From Carboxylicivirga fragile (GTDB taxonomy: Bacteria; Bacteroidota; Bacteroidia; Bacteroidales; Marinilabiliaceae), in the NCBI GenBank assembly GCA_025499625.1, contig JAFMVD010000023.1, forward strand, positions 1 through 64,000: a DNA stretch of 64,000 nucleotides, in the 5' to 3' direction. Positions 31,456-39,896 of this stretch are shown here, one piece after another (position 1 is the first letter of the stretch; every line of letters starts with the position of its first letter). The position numbers were made by a program, and so were the translations under genes. The notes under the pieces are model-generated. The model ran no database searches. It saw only the letters and a list, made by a program, of their open reading frames with translations, and had not been told where the DNA came from.

Positions 31456-32709
31456 ATGTCCAGCAAAATTTTTGACAAATACTTTTCGAAACATCCGCTT
31501 TATAAAAGTGATAATGAATTGCGTACAGCAATGGATTTACGGGTGGTGATACCCGTTTATTTGGAGGAGGACTACCTATTTGATACGTTAAAATCATTGG
31601 AAGTGGCTGCCTCATCCGTGGCGGAGTTTATTGAAGTGGTGTTGGTTTTTAATTATGCTTCAAGTGCTCCTGTGTCAATAAAAACAAGACAGGCCGCATT
31701 ATATGAGTCAATAAAATCACAGAAAGACCAGTTTTCGGAGAGTTATACATTATCTCTAATAAAAGCCTTTAATTTGCCTGACAAACGCGCTGGTGCTGGT
31801 TTAGCTCGCAAGATTGGGATGGATTATGCAGCATATACTTTTGTGAATGCAGCTAATTTTACGGGACCAATTATTTCTCTCGATGCCGATTGTAAGGTAG
31901 AGTCCAATTACTTTACGGAAGTATTGAAGGTTTTCAAGCAGAATAAGACGAAAGCATGCACTATTTATTTTGAGCACCCCATTGATGATTTAAGTTCAGC
32001 CCAGAGTGAAGCCATCATGCAATATGAATTGCATTTGCGTTATTATAAGCAAGCTTTGCAATGGACCGAATTTCCTTATGCTTATCATACGGTAGGGTCA
32101 TGTTTTGCTGTAAGTGCAGAATATTATATTAGGGCAGGTGGCATGCCGCGAAAGCAAGCTGGCGAAGATTTCTATTTCTTGCAAAAAGTTATCCCAATGG
32201 GGCATTTTACGGAATTAAATACCACATGTGTGTATCCTTCTTCAAGAACTTCTGAAAGGGTGCCTTTTGGTACAGGTCCATCGGTAGCAACATTGATGGA
32301 AGCGAATGAGGAGTATTATAGCTATAATTGGCAGGCGTTTGTTGATTTAAAAGCTTTCTTCTGCGAAAAAGAGAAGATGTATCGAATCTCCAACGAAAGC
32401 TATACAGACTTATTGAATGACTTAAGTGGCCCGCTACGAAGTTATTTATTGAATTCAGATTTTTATTCTGAATTGGAATCTTTAAATCAGAATTGTTCAT
32501 CCATCGAAGTATTCAACAAGCGATTCTTTGCCATTTTTAACGCGTTTAAGGTTGTGAAATACTTAAACTACGTACATGTTCATTTCTTCGAGAAAGTGCC
32601 TGTATTTGATCTTGCTTTGGATTTTTTAGAGTCGAGTGGTAAGGAGACAGAAGGACTCGATGATACCCAGTCATTATTGTTGTATTTTCGTCAAATAGAA
32701 AAAGAATAG
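31456..32709 (+). CDS. Family 2-type glycosyltransferase
   Basis: A 417-residue cytosolic GT-A-like enzyme. It starts with a typical GT2 strand (LRVVIPVYLEEDYLFDTLKSL), continues with an AGAGLARKIGMDYA helix before the nucleotide-sugar site, and carries IISLDADCKVESNYF with the DxD-type DAD. The segment VGSCFAVSAEYYIRAGGMPRKQAGEDFYFLQK matches the acceptor region and the ED motif of GT2 enzymes. An in-frame TTG at 31441 lies in the T run of the upstream terminator, so the ATG at 31456 is preferred. Its stop codon directly abuts the stop of the convergent gene at 32710. Sugar donor and acceptor cannot be told from the sequence. Confidence 0.82.
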   Translation: MSSKIFDKYFSKHPLYKSDNELRTAMDLRVVIPVYLEEDYLFDTLKSLEVAASSVAEFIEVVLVFNYASSAPVSIKTRQAALYESIKSQKDQFSESYTLSLIKAFNLPDKRAGAGLARKIGMDYAAYTFVNAANFTGPIISLDADCKVESNYFTEVLKVFKQNKTKACTIYFEHPIDDLSSAQSEAIMQYELHLRYYKQALQWTEFPYAYHTVGSCFAVSAEYYIRAGGMPRKQAGEDFYFLQKVIPMGHFTELNTTCVYPSSRTSERVPFGTGPSVATLMEANEEYYSYNWQAFVDLKAFFCEKEKMYRISNESYTDLLNDLSGPLRSYLLNSDFYSELESLNQNCSSIEVFNKRFFAIFNAFKVVKYLNYVHVHFFEKVPVFDLALDFLESSGKETEGLDDTQSLLLYFRQIEKE

Positions 32710-33033
32710 CTATTTTTTAAAACGCCTGAAACTTGCATAGCTGTCGATAACCGCAGTTAGCATGATGAAAATGATCCAGTAACCTCTATCTGTAGCTAAG
32801 GCCCATACGGCTGGTAAAAGAAAAGCAGAGCTATAAACAAGAATGGTAAAAACGCGACGATTTTCAACTCGCCCAACAATAAGGTTGTACACGCGTACAC
32901 CAATAATGGGAATACTACCAACCAGAAGCACAATGTAATGGTTCTCAACATGAGCAACCCCCATTAATACACCCAGAAAAACCAATGCCATACCGATGTA
33001 ATAGGTAATACTCAATATCTTTTTCAGTTCCAT
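32710..33033 (-). CDS. Small four-helix membrane protein
   Basis: A 107-residue protein made of about four hydrophobic helices (residues 8-27, 33-53, 62-79, 85-100) with a basic end (SFRRFKK). I do not recognise the family. It follows the FtsB/DivIC gene by 79 bp on the same strand; that gap contains TTAG-rich degenerate repeats. Its stop (32710-32712) directly touches the stop of the convergent glycosyltransferase, leaving no terminator space. The function is unknown. Confidence 0.65.
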   Translation of the reverse strand: MELKKILSITYYIGMALVFLGVLMGVAHVENHYIVLLVGSIPIIGVRVYNLIVGRVENRRVFTILVYSSAFLLPAVWALATDRGYWIIFIMLTAVIDSYASFRRFKK

Positions 33034-33112
33034 TTTTTTTAGTTTTAAAGCCGCTAGCTATTAGGAGTTAGGTTTTAGGTGATAGGTTTTAGTAATCACT
33101 CACCATTAATCA

Positions 33113-33418
33113 TTATTCCTCTTCAACCACAAAAATAACTTCATCTTTTTTCTTCATGAGGTATTCTTCACGTGCAAACTTCTCAAGGTTCTCAGTGTTA
33201 CTTTGAAGTTCCTCCATTTTGCGATTGTTTTGCTCAATCTCAGTAAGATAATGTTCTTTTTGCTGCTCTAGTTTGTTAATGCGTGAGGCCAATCGAAAGC
33301 GATCGAGCAAATTGTTTTGATCAAAAACACCAATCCAAACCACAAAAAGTACAAGCGCAAGAAAGTACTTGTTGCTTATTAAAGGTTGTATGTATTTTTT
33401 AAATCCGGCCCAATTCAT
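33113..33418 (-). CDS. Septum formation initiator, FtsB/DivIC family
   Basis: A 101-residue bitopic inner-membrane protein with a short cytoplasmic N-terminus, one transmembrane helix (about 17-36, KYFLALVLFVVWIGVFD), then a coiled coil (LASRINKLEQQKEHYLTEIEQNNRKMEELQ in part) and the conserved end region LEKFAREEYLMKKKDEVIFVV. That end motif is diagnostic of FtsB/DivIC, which bridges FtsL and FtsQ in the divisome. The ATG at 33418 is preferred. An upstream ATG at 33475 would add 19 residues, but that codon lies beside the terminator of the gene before. Confidence 0.9.
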   Translation of the reverse strand: MNWAGFKKYIQPLISNKYFLALVLFVVWIGVFDQNNLLDRFRLASRINKLEQQKEHYLTEIEQNNRKMEELQSNTENLEKFAREEYLMKKKDEVIFVVEEE

Positions 33419-33473
33419 TGCTTTGCTTTTGTGCAAATGTAATAAATTTGAAGCCTTGAAGATTAGCTTAGAC

Positions 33474-33498
33474 AAAAAAAATCCCGCCGAAGCGGGAT
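33474..33498 (-). terminator. Rho-independent terminator of the P5C dehydrogenase gene
   Basis: The stem GCGGGAT/ATCCCGC (33481-33487 with 33492-33498, CGAA loop on the plus strand) is followed on the minus strand by seven T. The same stem sequence recurs in the terminator after nqrF at 43311. Confidence 0.85.
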
Positions 33499-33571
33499 AT
33501 TTTGTTCTTTAATACCATTGAAATAACTCATCTAGCTGTTAGCTATAAGCCAGCAGCTAGAAGCTTTTTAT

Positions 33572-35200
33572 TTACTCAGCTAAGAATGGGTACTTAAAAT
33601 CATGTGGCGGAACAAAACATTCCTTGATAGTACGAGGGCTAACCCAACGCATCAAGTTAATAGCCGATCCAGCCTTGTCGTTTGTACCTGATCCACGCGA
33701 TCCACCAAATGGTTGCTGTCCAACAACGGCACCTGTTGGCTTATCGTTGATGTAGAAGTTACCTGCTGTGTTAACTAAGCGCTTAGTAGCACTTTCAACA
33801 ACATAACGATCTTGCGCGAAGATACATCCTGTTAAGGCATAGATAGATGTCTTGTCAAGGATGTCTAATGTTTCCTCAAACTTGTTGTCTTCGTACACAT
33901 AAATGGTAAGAACAGGGCCAAATAGCTCTTCTTCCATTGTGCGGTACATTGGGTTAGTCGTTTGAATAATTGTAGGCTCAATAAAATAACCCACTGATTT
34001 ATCATGACCACCACCAATAATTACTTCTGCTTCGTTGCTTGCTTTAGCTTCGTCAATAGCACCTGCAAGAATATCAAATGAAGTCTCGTCGATAACAGCG
34101 TTTACAAAGTTGCTGAAATCCTCAGGAGGTCCCATTTTCACTTCTTTCATTTGTGCTTCAACGTAACCTTTGATTTCATTCCAACGGCTAGCTGGCATGT
34201 AAGCACGCGAAGCGGCTGAACATTTCTGTCCCTGGTATTCGAAAGCACCACGAACAATTGCAGTAGCAACAGCTTTGGCATCACACGATTTGTGTGCCAT
34301 GATGTAATCTTTACCACCTGTTTCACCAACGATACGTGGGTAAGTCTTGTATTTTTCAATGTTGTCACCAATAGCTTTCCAAGTACTTTGGAATACACCA
34401 GTTGAACCAGTAAAGTGGAAACCAGCGAAATCAGGGTGAGAGAAAATTTCTTTTGCAGCAACAGGGCCCGAAGCATATACCAAGTTGATAACGCCATCAG
34501 GTACACCGGCTTCTTTGAATAATTTCATCAAGAAGTAAGCCGAGTATACTGCTGTTTTAGATGGTTTCCAAACAGTAACGTTACCCATCATTGCAGGTGC
34601 AGTTTGTAAGTTACCAGCAATAGAAGTAAAGTTGAATGGTGTTAAAGCAAATACGAATCCTTCTAGCGGACGGTATTCAACTCTATCCCAAATACCAGCA
34701 GCCGATTCTGGTTGTCCAGCATAAATTTCAGTCATGTACTGCACATTGAAACGGAAGAAGTCAGCTAATTCACAAGCTGAATCAATCTCGGCTTGGAACG
34801 CATTTTTTGACTGTCCCAACATAGTAGCAGCGTTGATAACCTGACGGTAAGGTCCAGCTAACAAATCAGCAGCTTTTAAGAAGATAGCAGCGCGGTGCTC
34901 CCAGCTTAATTCTGTCCATGCCTGACGTGCTTTTAAAGCAGCATCAATGGCCATGTGAACATGTGTTTCGTCGCCTTGGTGATAATGACCTAGTGTGTGT
35001 GCAATTTCGTGTGGTGGGTGAATGCGTTTTTTGTTTCCAGTTCTGATTTCTTCACCGCCAATGAACATAGGGATGTCCAATTCTTGCGAACGTAGTAACT
35101 CAAGTTCTTTTTTTAGTTCGTCACGTTCAGGTGATCCTGGTGCATAGCTTTTGATGGGTTCATTAGTAGCTGTAGGCACCTTAAAAATTCCTTTTGGCAT
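33572..35200 (-). CDS. pruA: L-glutamate gamma-semialdehyde (P5C) dehydrogenase
   Basis: A 542-residue cytosolic aldehyde dehydrogenase that oxidises glutamate semialdehyde (from proline) to glutamate with NAD+. Visible: the general base Glu293 in GETGGKDYIM, nucleophile Cys327 in QGQKCSAASRAY, cofactor region TPFNFTSIAGNLQTAPAMMGN, and the end motif QQPFGGSRGSGTNDKAG. The length and motifs match the eukaryote-like single-domain P5CDH type rather than the bifunctional PutA. No proline dehydrogenase gene is adjacent. It appears monocistronic with its own terminator. Confidence 0.94.
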   Translation of the reverse strand: MPKGIFKVPTATNEPIKSYAPGSPERDELKKELELLRSQELDIPMFIGGEEIRTGNKKRIHPPHEIAHTLGHYHQGDETHVHMAIDAALKARQAWTELSWEHRAAIFLKAADLLAGPYRQVINAATMLGQSKNAFQAEIDSACELADFFRFNVQYMTEIYAGQPESAAGIWDRVEYRPLEGFVFALTPFNFTSIAGNLQTAPAMMGNVTVWKPSKTAVYSAYFLMKLFKEAGVPDGVINLVYASGPVAAKEIFSHPDFAGFHFTGSTGVFQSTWKAIGDNIEKYKTYPRIVGETGGKDYIMAHKSCDAKAVATAIVRGAFEYQGQKCSAASRAYMPASRWNEIKGYVEAQMKEVKMGPPEDFSNFVNAVIDETSFDILAGAIDEAKASNEAEVIIGGGHDKSVGYFIEPTIIQTTNPMYRTMEEELFGPVLTIYVYEDNKFEETLDILDKTSIYALTGCIFAQDRYVVESATKRLVNTAGNFYINDKPTGAVVGQQPFGGSRGSGTNDKAGSAINLMRWVSPRTIKECFVPPHDFKYPFLAE

Positions 35201-35512
35201 AGCTTTATTGTTTTTTATAAAAGGTTATTATTTTGTTGTCAGGATTGTACTTAACTATTGTTTCTGCCCAATGTCTTATTCTTTCGAAAAGTTACAACAT
35301 TATCTACTAAAAATAAATGCAATGAGCTTTTTGTCAGTTATCACTCCGACATCAAAAGCAAATCTATGCAAATTAGGTATTCGTTTGTATGAAAAAAATC
35401 AGTGTTCGAAATATTTTTATATGAATTTCGTCATGATTTGTAATTTGGCTGATGTGATTGTTAGCCAATAAGGTTCGAAGTCCGAAATTTGAAGTCTGTT
35501 GTTTGCTTTTAC

Positions 35513-35554
35513 GGATCGCATCTTTACTTATGTCTTTTAGGAAAGGTGCGATCC
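35513..35554. repeat. 13-bp inverted repeat with 16-nt loop
   Basis: GGATCGCATCTTT (35513-35525) pairs with AAAGGTGCGATCC (35542-35554); the only mismatch would be a G-U pair in RNA. It lies among the degenerate repeats of this gap. It could be a terminator relic or part of a small mobile repeat. Confidence 0.55.
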
Positions 35555-35813
35555 TTAATTTCAGGTGTGATAATCAAGTCTGAAGTCCGCCGTTCGAAGT
35601 CCGAAGAGGTAGAGTTGTTGTACAATGATTAACCAATATGTCAATTTGAAGATGTGCTAATAGCTAGTAGCTAAAGCAAAGAGTCGCGCGCTGAGCTTGC
35701 AGAACCATTGATGATTAGTTGATAAAGTCCGATGTCCGAAAATTGAAAGTCAATCTATCAAATACTTAATGTGTCAGTTAGTTAATGCGCCTTGAAAAAA
35801 AGCTATCAGCTAA

Positions 35814-35829
35814 CCCGATAGCTATCGGG
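35814..35829. repeat. 16-bp palindrome CCCGATAGCTATCGGG, copy 1
   Basis: A perfect palindrome; an identical copy occurs at 59554-59569. Both are intergenic, and both are followed by words such as GGCAGTAG or GGCCAGTAG. Confidence 0.75.
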
Positions 35830-35849
35830 GGCTAGTGGCCAGTAGCTAT

Positions 35850-37130
35850 TTAAAAATCACTCTGCATCGTATACTTCAACGAATTGGAAATATTAACACC
35901 AATCAATCGTTGGTAACTCTCACTTATATCGCGATAATACACAAATATGGTATAGTCATTTTCGGTTTGTCCGTAATTTCCCTCAAAACGCTCTACTTCG
36001 GCATAAGGTTTTCCCTTTTCGAAAAACAAGTATTGGTAGTTATAAAAGCCTTGTTTTAATAATAGGGTAAGTTCATACATGCGTGTCTGGAAATTATATT
36101 CCATTTTATTTGTGGCATTCATTTGCCAATCGCTTAAACCGCCGGATACATACATATCCCCATCAATAAAAGGAGTCTCTACAGGTAGCTTAAAATGAAC
36201 ATATACATAATCAGCTTCTATGTATGGATCGCGGTTTTCGCGTACATCAATGTAGTATTTTCCATTAAAATCTTCTTTGAAAAAGTAAGATCTTTCTCCT
36301 CTGTTTTTATCTTTGAATAAGGTAAAATGATAATGAGGATCATGAAAACTAATGCCTTCAACATGTTCCGCAGCAAAGCGGGTGCTACGCAGATCTAACC
36401 AACGGTATTCGTTTCCACCATCAAATAAGTTTTCACGGTTGTATTCATACACCAGTTCATTTGCTCGAACAAAAAGTGGTTTCAACTCCGTATTACGGCT
36501 ATCCCATCGTCCATTTTGCTGAATGATTACTTTAATATCGTCGCGCGGATTGTTGATGGAGAAGTTGGGGTGAACTAATTTAAAATTCACCTCCTGCATG
36601 GATGATCTCAGGCTTGAATTGGCCGTGTATTTAATGCGTGGGATAATTTGAACCACTGACTCCACCACATAAAAAGGTCGTGTTATAATTGGATTGTCTT
36701 CATTGCCAGATTCGTAAACGCTTATAATGTAATTGCCTGATAGTTTAAGTTTTATTTCATCGTTTGGGAAATCGAGTTCGTAATGAATGTAATCGTGTGT
36801 GGTATTAAACGAATACTGATAATCAAGAAGAGGGTTGGGCATGAAGCCTTGTATATACTCGGTTTGCATTAGATCAGAAACTTCCCAATCAGAATCGCAA
36901 TGTGTAATGGTGTATTGGTAATTTTTACTTTCGTAGGCAAAATCATCAAATGATAGAGTGAGTTGTTCGGTGCCTCTTAGGTTGATAATTGGTTGCGACA
37001 TTGCCCAGCCTTTTTTATGCAATTGAACCGTATGCGCGTTTGATGAAGTTCTTACAGGATTTTTACTTTCGAGTTGTAAACTTTGTAAGCCAAGAAGAAT
37101 TAAAAAGCATGTTTTCAGCATTTGAGACAT
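35850..37130 (-). CDS. DUF5103 / T9SS plug-type protein
   Basis: A 426-residue exported protein with an N-terminal hydrophobic signal (MLKTCFLILLGLQSLQL). The body fits the DUF5103 family: early LRGTEQLTLSFDDF and YTITHCDSDW strands, the conserved FSINNPRDDIKVIIQQNGRWD segment, EYRWLDLRS, and the C-terminal FIDGDMYVSGGLSDWQ...MEYNF...YELTLLLKQGFYNYQYLF region. Members of this family include the protein that plugs the SprA translocon of the T9SS when no cargo is engaged; I recall this from published T9SS structures, and assignment to this protein is by family. The frame opens at 37202; I prefer the ATG at 37130, which gives a compact signal sequence. It is divergent from nqrA. Confidence 0.85.
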   Translation of the reverse strand: MSQMLKTCFLILLGLQSLQLESKNPVRTSSNAHTVQLHKKGWAMSQPIINLRGTEQLTLSFDDFAYESKNYQYTITHCDSDWEVSDLMQTEYIQGFMPNPLLDYQYSFNTTHDYIHYELDFPNDEIKLKLSGNYIISVYESGNEDNPIITRPFYVVESVVQIIPRIKYTANSSLRSSMQEVNFKLVHPNFSINNPRDDIKVIIQQNGRWDSRNTELKPLFVRANELVYEYNRENLFDGGNEYRWLDLRSTRFAAEHVEGISFHDPHYHFTLFKDKNRGERSYFFKEDFNGKYYIDVRENRDPYIEADYVYVHFKLPVETPFIDGDMYVSGGLSDWQMNATNKMEYNFQTRMYELTLLLKQGFYNYQYLFFEKGKPYAEVERFEGNYGQTENDYTIFVYYRDISESYQRLIGVNISNSLKYTMQSDF

Positions 37131-37255
37131 GTTTTGCCTAAATACTGAAACATTTCTCCTATTGAAGAGGTTTAAAAAGGGTTCATTATAAAAATATAGC
37201 ATGATTTAACTTCTTTTTGCGGCTGTAATATATGTGGAAAACTCAATATTTTACC

Positions 37256-37263
37256 TATTTTTG
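37256..37263 (+). promoter_or_regulatory. -7 box of the nqr operon (TATTTTTG)
   Basis: TATTTTTG matches TAnnTTTG and lies 33 bp upstream of the nqrA ATG. No strong -33 element is visible. Confidence 0.5.
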
Positions 37264-37295
37264 CAGCTAAAAATATAAAAAACCGTTTTTCAAAC

Positions 37296-38642
37296 ATGTC
37301 AGAGGTAATAAAAATTAAAAAAGGTCTGAATATTCAGCTTGAAGGTAAAGCTGATAATGTATTCGGGCAAGCAAATTTACCCGAGCATTTTGCAGTTAAG
37401 CCCACCGATTTTCATGGTGTGGTACCAAAAATGGCTGCTAAAGTTGGGGACAAGGTGAAAGCGGGTACAGTTTTGTTTTACGACAAGAATCGTCCTGAAA
37501 TAAAATTTGTGTCACCTGTGAGTGGTGAGTTGCTTGCGGTTAACCGTGGCGAACGCCGTAGAATTCTGGAAGTTGTAGTGAAATCAGATGGAGCAGATGC
37601 TGCTGAGCAATTTGAAACTGCCAAGGTAGGTGAGTTATCAAAGGAGCAAGTAGTTGAAAAACTTCAAGCAGCTGGTTTATGGCCGTTTATCCGTAAACGT
37701 CCCTACGATGTTATCGCTAATCCAGAAGAAACACCTAAAGCATTTTTCATTTCAGGATTTGATTCATCGCCATTAGCACCCGATTACGATTTTGTTTTAT
37801 CAGGTCAGGAAGAAGCTTTCCAAGCTGGTATTGATGCTATCAAACGCTTGTGCGACAATGTGCACATAGGCGTTCGTAACGATGCTGCTTCAAAAGTATT
37901 TAAGGGCTTGAATGGTGTGACTGTTCATGCTGTTGAAGGTCCGCATCCAGCAGGTAATGTTGGTGTGCAAATTCATAATGCTATGCCTATTAACAAGGGC
38001 GAGGTTGTTTGGGTTACTCAACCACAGGAGGTAGTTGCCATTGGTAAATTATTTACTGAGGGTAAGTACGATGCCAATAGAGTGATAGTACTTGCAGGTA
38101 GTGAAGTTGAGAAAAAAGGATATTTCCGTACTAAGTTGGGAGCTTCAATCTCAACCTTAGTGAAAGACAATGTGAAAGACGGTAATTTACGATACATCAG
38201 CGGAAATGTACTTACAGGAACTCAGATTGAAGATGATGGTTACATTGGATCCTACCATTCGCAAGTAACAGTTATTCCAGAAGGAGACTATTACGAGTTT
38301 ATGGGATGGGCAACACCAGGCTTTAACAAGTTTAGTGTATCACGTAGCTACTTTAGTTGGCTGTGTCCTAAAAAAGAATATCGCCTGGATGCAAATATGC
38401 ATGGAGGTTTACGCTCATTTGTTGTGTCGGGCGAATACGATCGTGTATTGCCAATGGATATTCTTCCTGAATTTTTATTCCGTGCCATTTTAGTTGAAGA
38501 CATTGACAAAATGGAGCAATTGGGTATTTACGAGTTGGCCGAAGAGGATGTTGCTCTTTGTGAGTTCGTTTGTACATCGAAGCAAAAATTGCAGTCGATA
38601 TTGCGAGGCGGAATTGATTTGATGATTAAGGAGTTAAGTTAA
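37296..38642 (+). CDS. nqrA: Na+-translocating NADH:quinone reductase subunit A
   Basis: A 448-residue peripheral subunit of the sodium pump. It begins with the family N-terminus (IKIKKGLNIQLEGKAD), then the barrel-sandwich-like segment VGDKVKAGTVLFYDKNRPEIKFVSPVSGEL and GERRRILEVVV. Further on are HIGVRNDAA, VHAVEGPHPAGNVGVQIHNAMPINKGEVVW and the C-terminal MDILPEFLFRAILVEDIDKMEQLGIYELAEED. NqrA lies on the cytoplasmic face next to NqrB and shapes the quinone site. It is first in the nqrABCDEF operon, but an unusual 84-bp repeat-rich gap separates it from nqrB. Confidence 0.96.
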   Translation: MSEVIKIKKGLNIQLEGKADNVFGQANLPEHFAVKPTDFHGVVPKMAAKVGDKVKAGTVLFYDKNRPEIKFVSPVSGELLAVNRGERRRILEVVVKSDGADAAEQFETAKVGELSKEQVVEKLQAAGLWPFIRKRPYDVIANPEETPKAFFISGFDSSPLAPDYDFVLSGQEEAFQAGIDAIKRLCDNVHIGVRNDAASKVFKGLNGVTVHAVEGPHPAGNVGVQIHNAMPINKGEVVWVTQPQEVVAIGKLFTEGKYDANRVIVLAGSEVEKKGYFRTKLGASISTLVKDNVKDGNLRYISGNVLTGTQIEDDGYIGSYHSQVTVIPEGDYYEFMGWATPGFNKFSVSRSYFSWLCPKKEYRLDANMHGGLRSFVVSGEYDRVLPMDILPEFLFRAILVEDIDKMEQLGIYELAEEDVALCEFVCTSKQKLQSILRGGIDLMIKELS

Positions 38643-38726
38643 TATAGTCAGTAGACGAAAGTCAGTAGGCAGTAGAAATATAAACTAACTAATAACTACT
38701 GACTAATAACTAAAAACTAGAATACA
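38643..38726 (+). repeat. AGTCAGTAG/CTAATAACTA degenerate repeat between nqrA and nqrB
   Basis: The 84-bp gap contains AGTCAGTAGACGAAAGTCAG, GGCAGTAG and a run of CTAACTAATAACTACTGACT-like words reading back in the opposite sense, so it is partly self-complementary (CAGTAG versus CTACTG). Other nqr gaps here are 12-20 bp. It seems to be a dispersed intergenic spacer that landed inside the operon. Confidence 0.55.
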
Positions 38727-39884
38727 TTGAAAGCGTTAAGAAATTTATTAGATAACATCAAACCTCACGTTCAGAAGGGCGCGAAGTTTGAGAAATTTCA
38801 TTCGACCTTTGATGCTCTTGAAACACTGTTTTTTGTGCCTAATCACACAAATAAAAATGGCGTTCATGTGCGTGATGCGGTTGATTTGAAACGTACCATG
38901 GCATTGGTGGTGAAAGCTTTAATTCCTGCTTTGCTGTTTGGTATTTGGAATGTTGGTTACCAACATTTCATAGCATTGGGAGTTGATGCTACATTTTGGA
39001 TGCAAGTAGGGCACGGTGCTCTTAAAGTATTGCCAATTGTAGTTGTTTCATATGGTGTTGGTTTGGGTGTTGAATTTATGTTTGCTCAAATCAGAGGCCA
39101 CGAAGTTCAAGAAGGATTCTTGGTTTCGGGTATGCTTATTCCTTTAATTGTTCCTGTTGATGTGCCACTATGGATGGTTGCAGTTGCAACTATCTTTGCT
39201 GTAGTGATTGGTAAAGAGGTGTTTGGTGGTACCGGTATGAATATCTGGAATCCAGCCCTTGTAGCTCGTGCATTCCTATTCTTTGCTTACCCATCAAAAA
39301 TGTCGGGTGATCAGGTTTGGATATCAGGTTTGACTAAAGGAGAAGGTGTTGTTGATGGTTTTTCTGGAGCAACCGCTTTGGGTGAAGCTGCTGCAGGAAG
39401 TGCACCTAGTGCTTCACTCATGGAAAGCTTTATTGGTTTAATACCAGGATCCATTGGAGAGACTTCTACCTTAGCTATTTTAATTGGTGCTTTAATCCTT
39501 ATATATACTGGTATTGGAAGCTGGAAAATTATGGTTTCGGTCTTTGCAGGTGGTTATGTAATGGGATTACTATTCAACCTTTGGGGAGCTAATCCTTTAA
39601 TGGAAGTAGGCGCTTTACATCACCTTTGTTTAGGTGGATTCGCCTTTGGTGCTGTGTTTATGGCAACGGACCCTGTATCGGCAACGCGTACCGAAAAAGG
39701 TAAGTGGATTTATGGATTCTTGATCGGATTCTTGGCCATTATGGTTCGAGTGTTTAACCCGGCTTATCCTGAAGGAGTAATGTTAGCCATCTTATTGATG
39801 AATACATTTGCGCCATTGATTGACCACTATGTGGTTCAAGGAAATATTAAACGTCGTTTAAAAAGAGCTAAAATAGCTGCCTAA
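38727..39884 (+). CDS. nqrB: Na+-translocating NADH:quinone reductase subunit B
   Basis: A 385-residue multi-helix membrane subunit that carries a covalently bound FMN and forms part of the sodium path and quinone site. The flavinylation motif SGAT is at residues 213-216, with Thr216 as the expected attachment residue. Other family segments: KNGVHVRDAVDLKRTMALVV, GKEVFGGTGMNIWNPALVARAFLFFAYP, and FMATDPVSATRTEKGKWIYG. The start codon is TTG (38727), directly after the repeat-rich gap; it gives the usual N-terminus (KALRNLLDNIKPHVQKG), and no ATG is nearby. Confidence 0.96.
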   Translation: MKALRNLLDNIKPHVQKGAKFEKFHSTFDALETLFFVPNHTNKNGVHVRDAVDLKRTMALVVKALIPALLFGIWNVGYQHFIALGVDATFWMQVGHGALKVLPIVVVSYGVGLGVEFMFAQIRGHEVQEGFLVSGMLIPLIVPVDVPLWMVAVATIFAVVIGKEVFGGTGMNIWNPALVARAFLFFAYPSKMSGDQVWISGLTKGEGVVDGFSGATALGEAAAGSAPSASLMESFIGLIPGSIGETSTLAILIGALILIYTGIGSWKIMVSVFAGGYVMGLLFNLWGANPLMEVGALHHLCLGGFAFGAVFMATDPVSATRTEKGKWIYGFLIGFLAIMVRVFNPAYPEGVMLAILLMNTFAPLIDHYVVQGNIKRRLKRAKIAA

Positions 39885-39896
39885 ATAATTAGAAAA

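Larger units (their letters stand above)
35201..35849. repeat. 649-bp gene-free region with degenerate repeats
   Basis: No convincing gene. It contains several copies of a GAAGTCCGAA-like word (35474-35500, 35578-35608, 35726-35750), TAGCTA-rich words (35658-35672, 35842-35850), a TTGAAGATGTGCTAAT word (35645-35660) also found near 44397, an inverted repeat at 35513-35554 and the palindrome at 35814-35829. A possible -7 box for the P5CDH gene (minus strand TAGATTTG) is at 35359-35366. Confidence 0.6.

Noticed and set aside
35151-35471. 106-codon plus-strand frame over the start of the P5CDH gene and the gap
   Set aside because: No family resemblance, it overlaps the well-supported dehydrogenase gene, and its composition is that of intergenic DNA.
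35513-35554. Small RNA gene in the large gap
   Set aside because: There is an inverted repeat but no clear promoter or T run; it could not be supported beyond a repeat.
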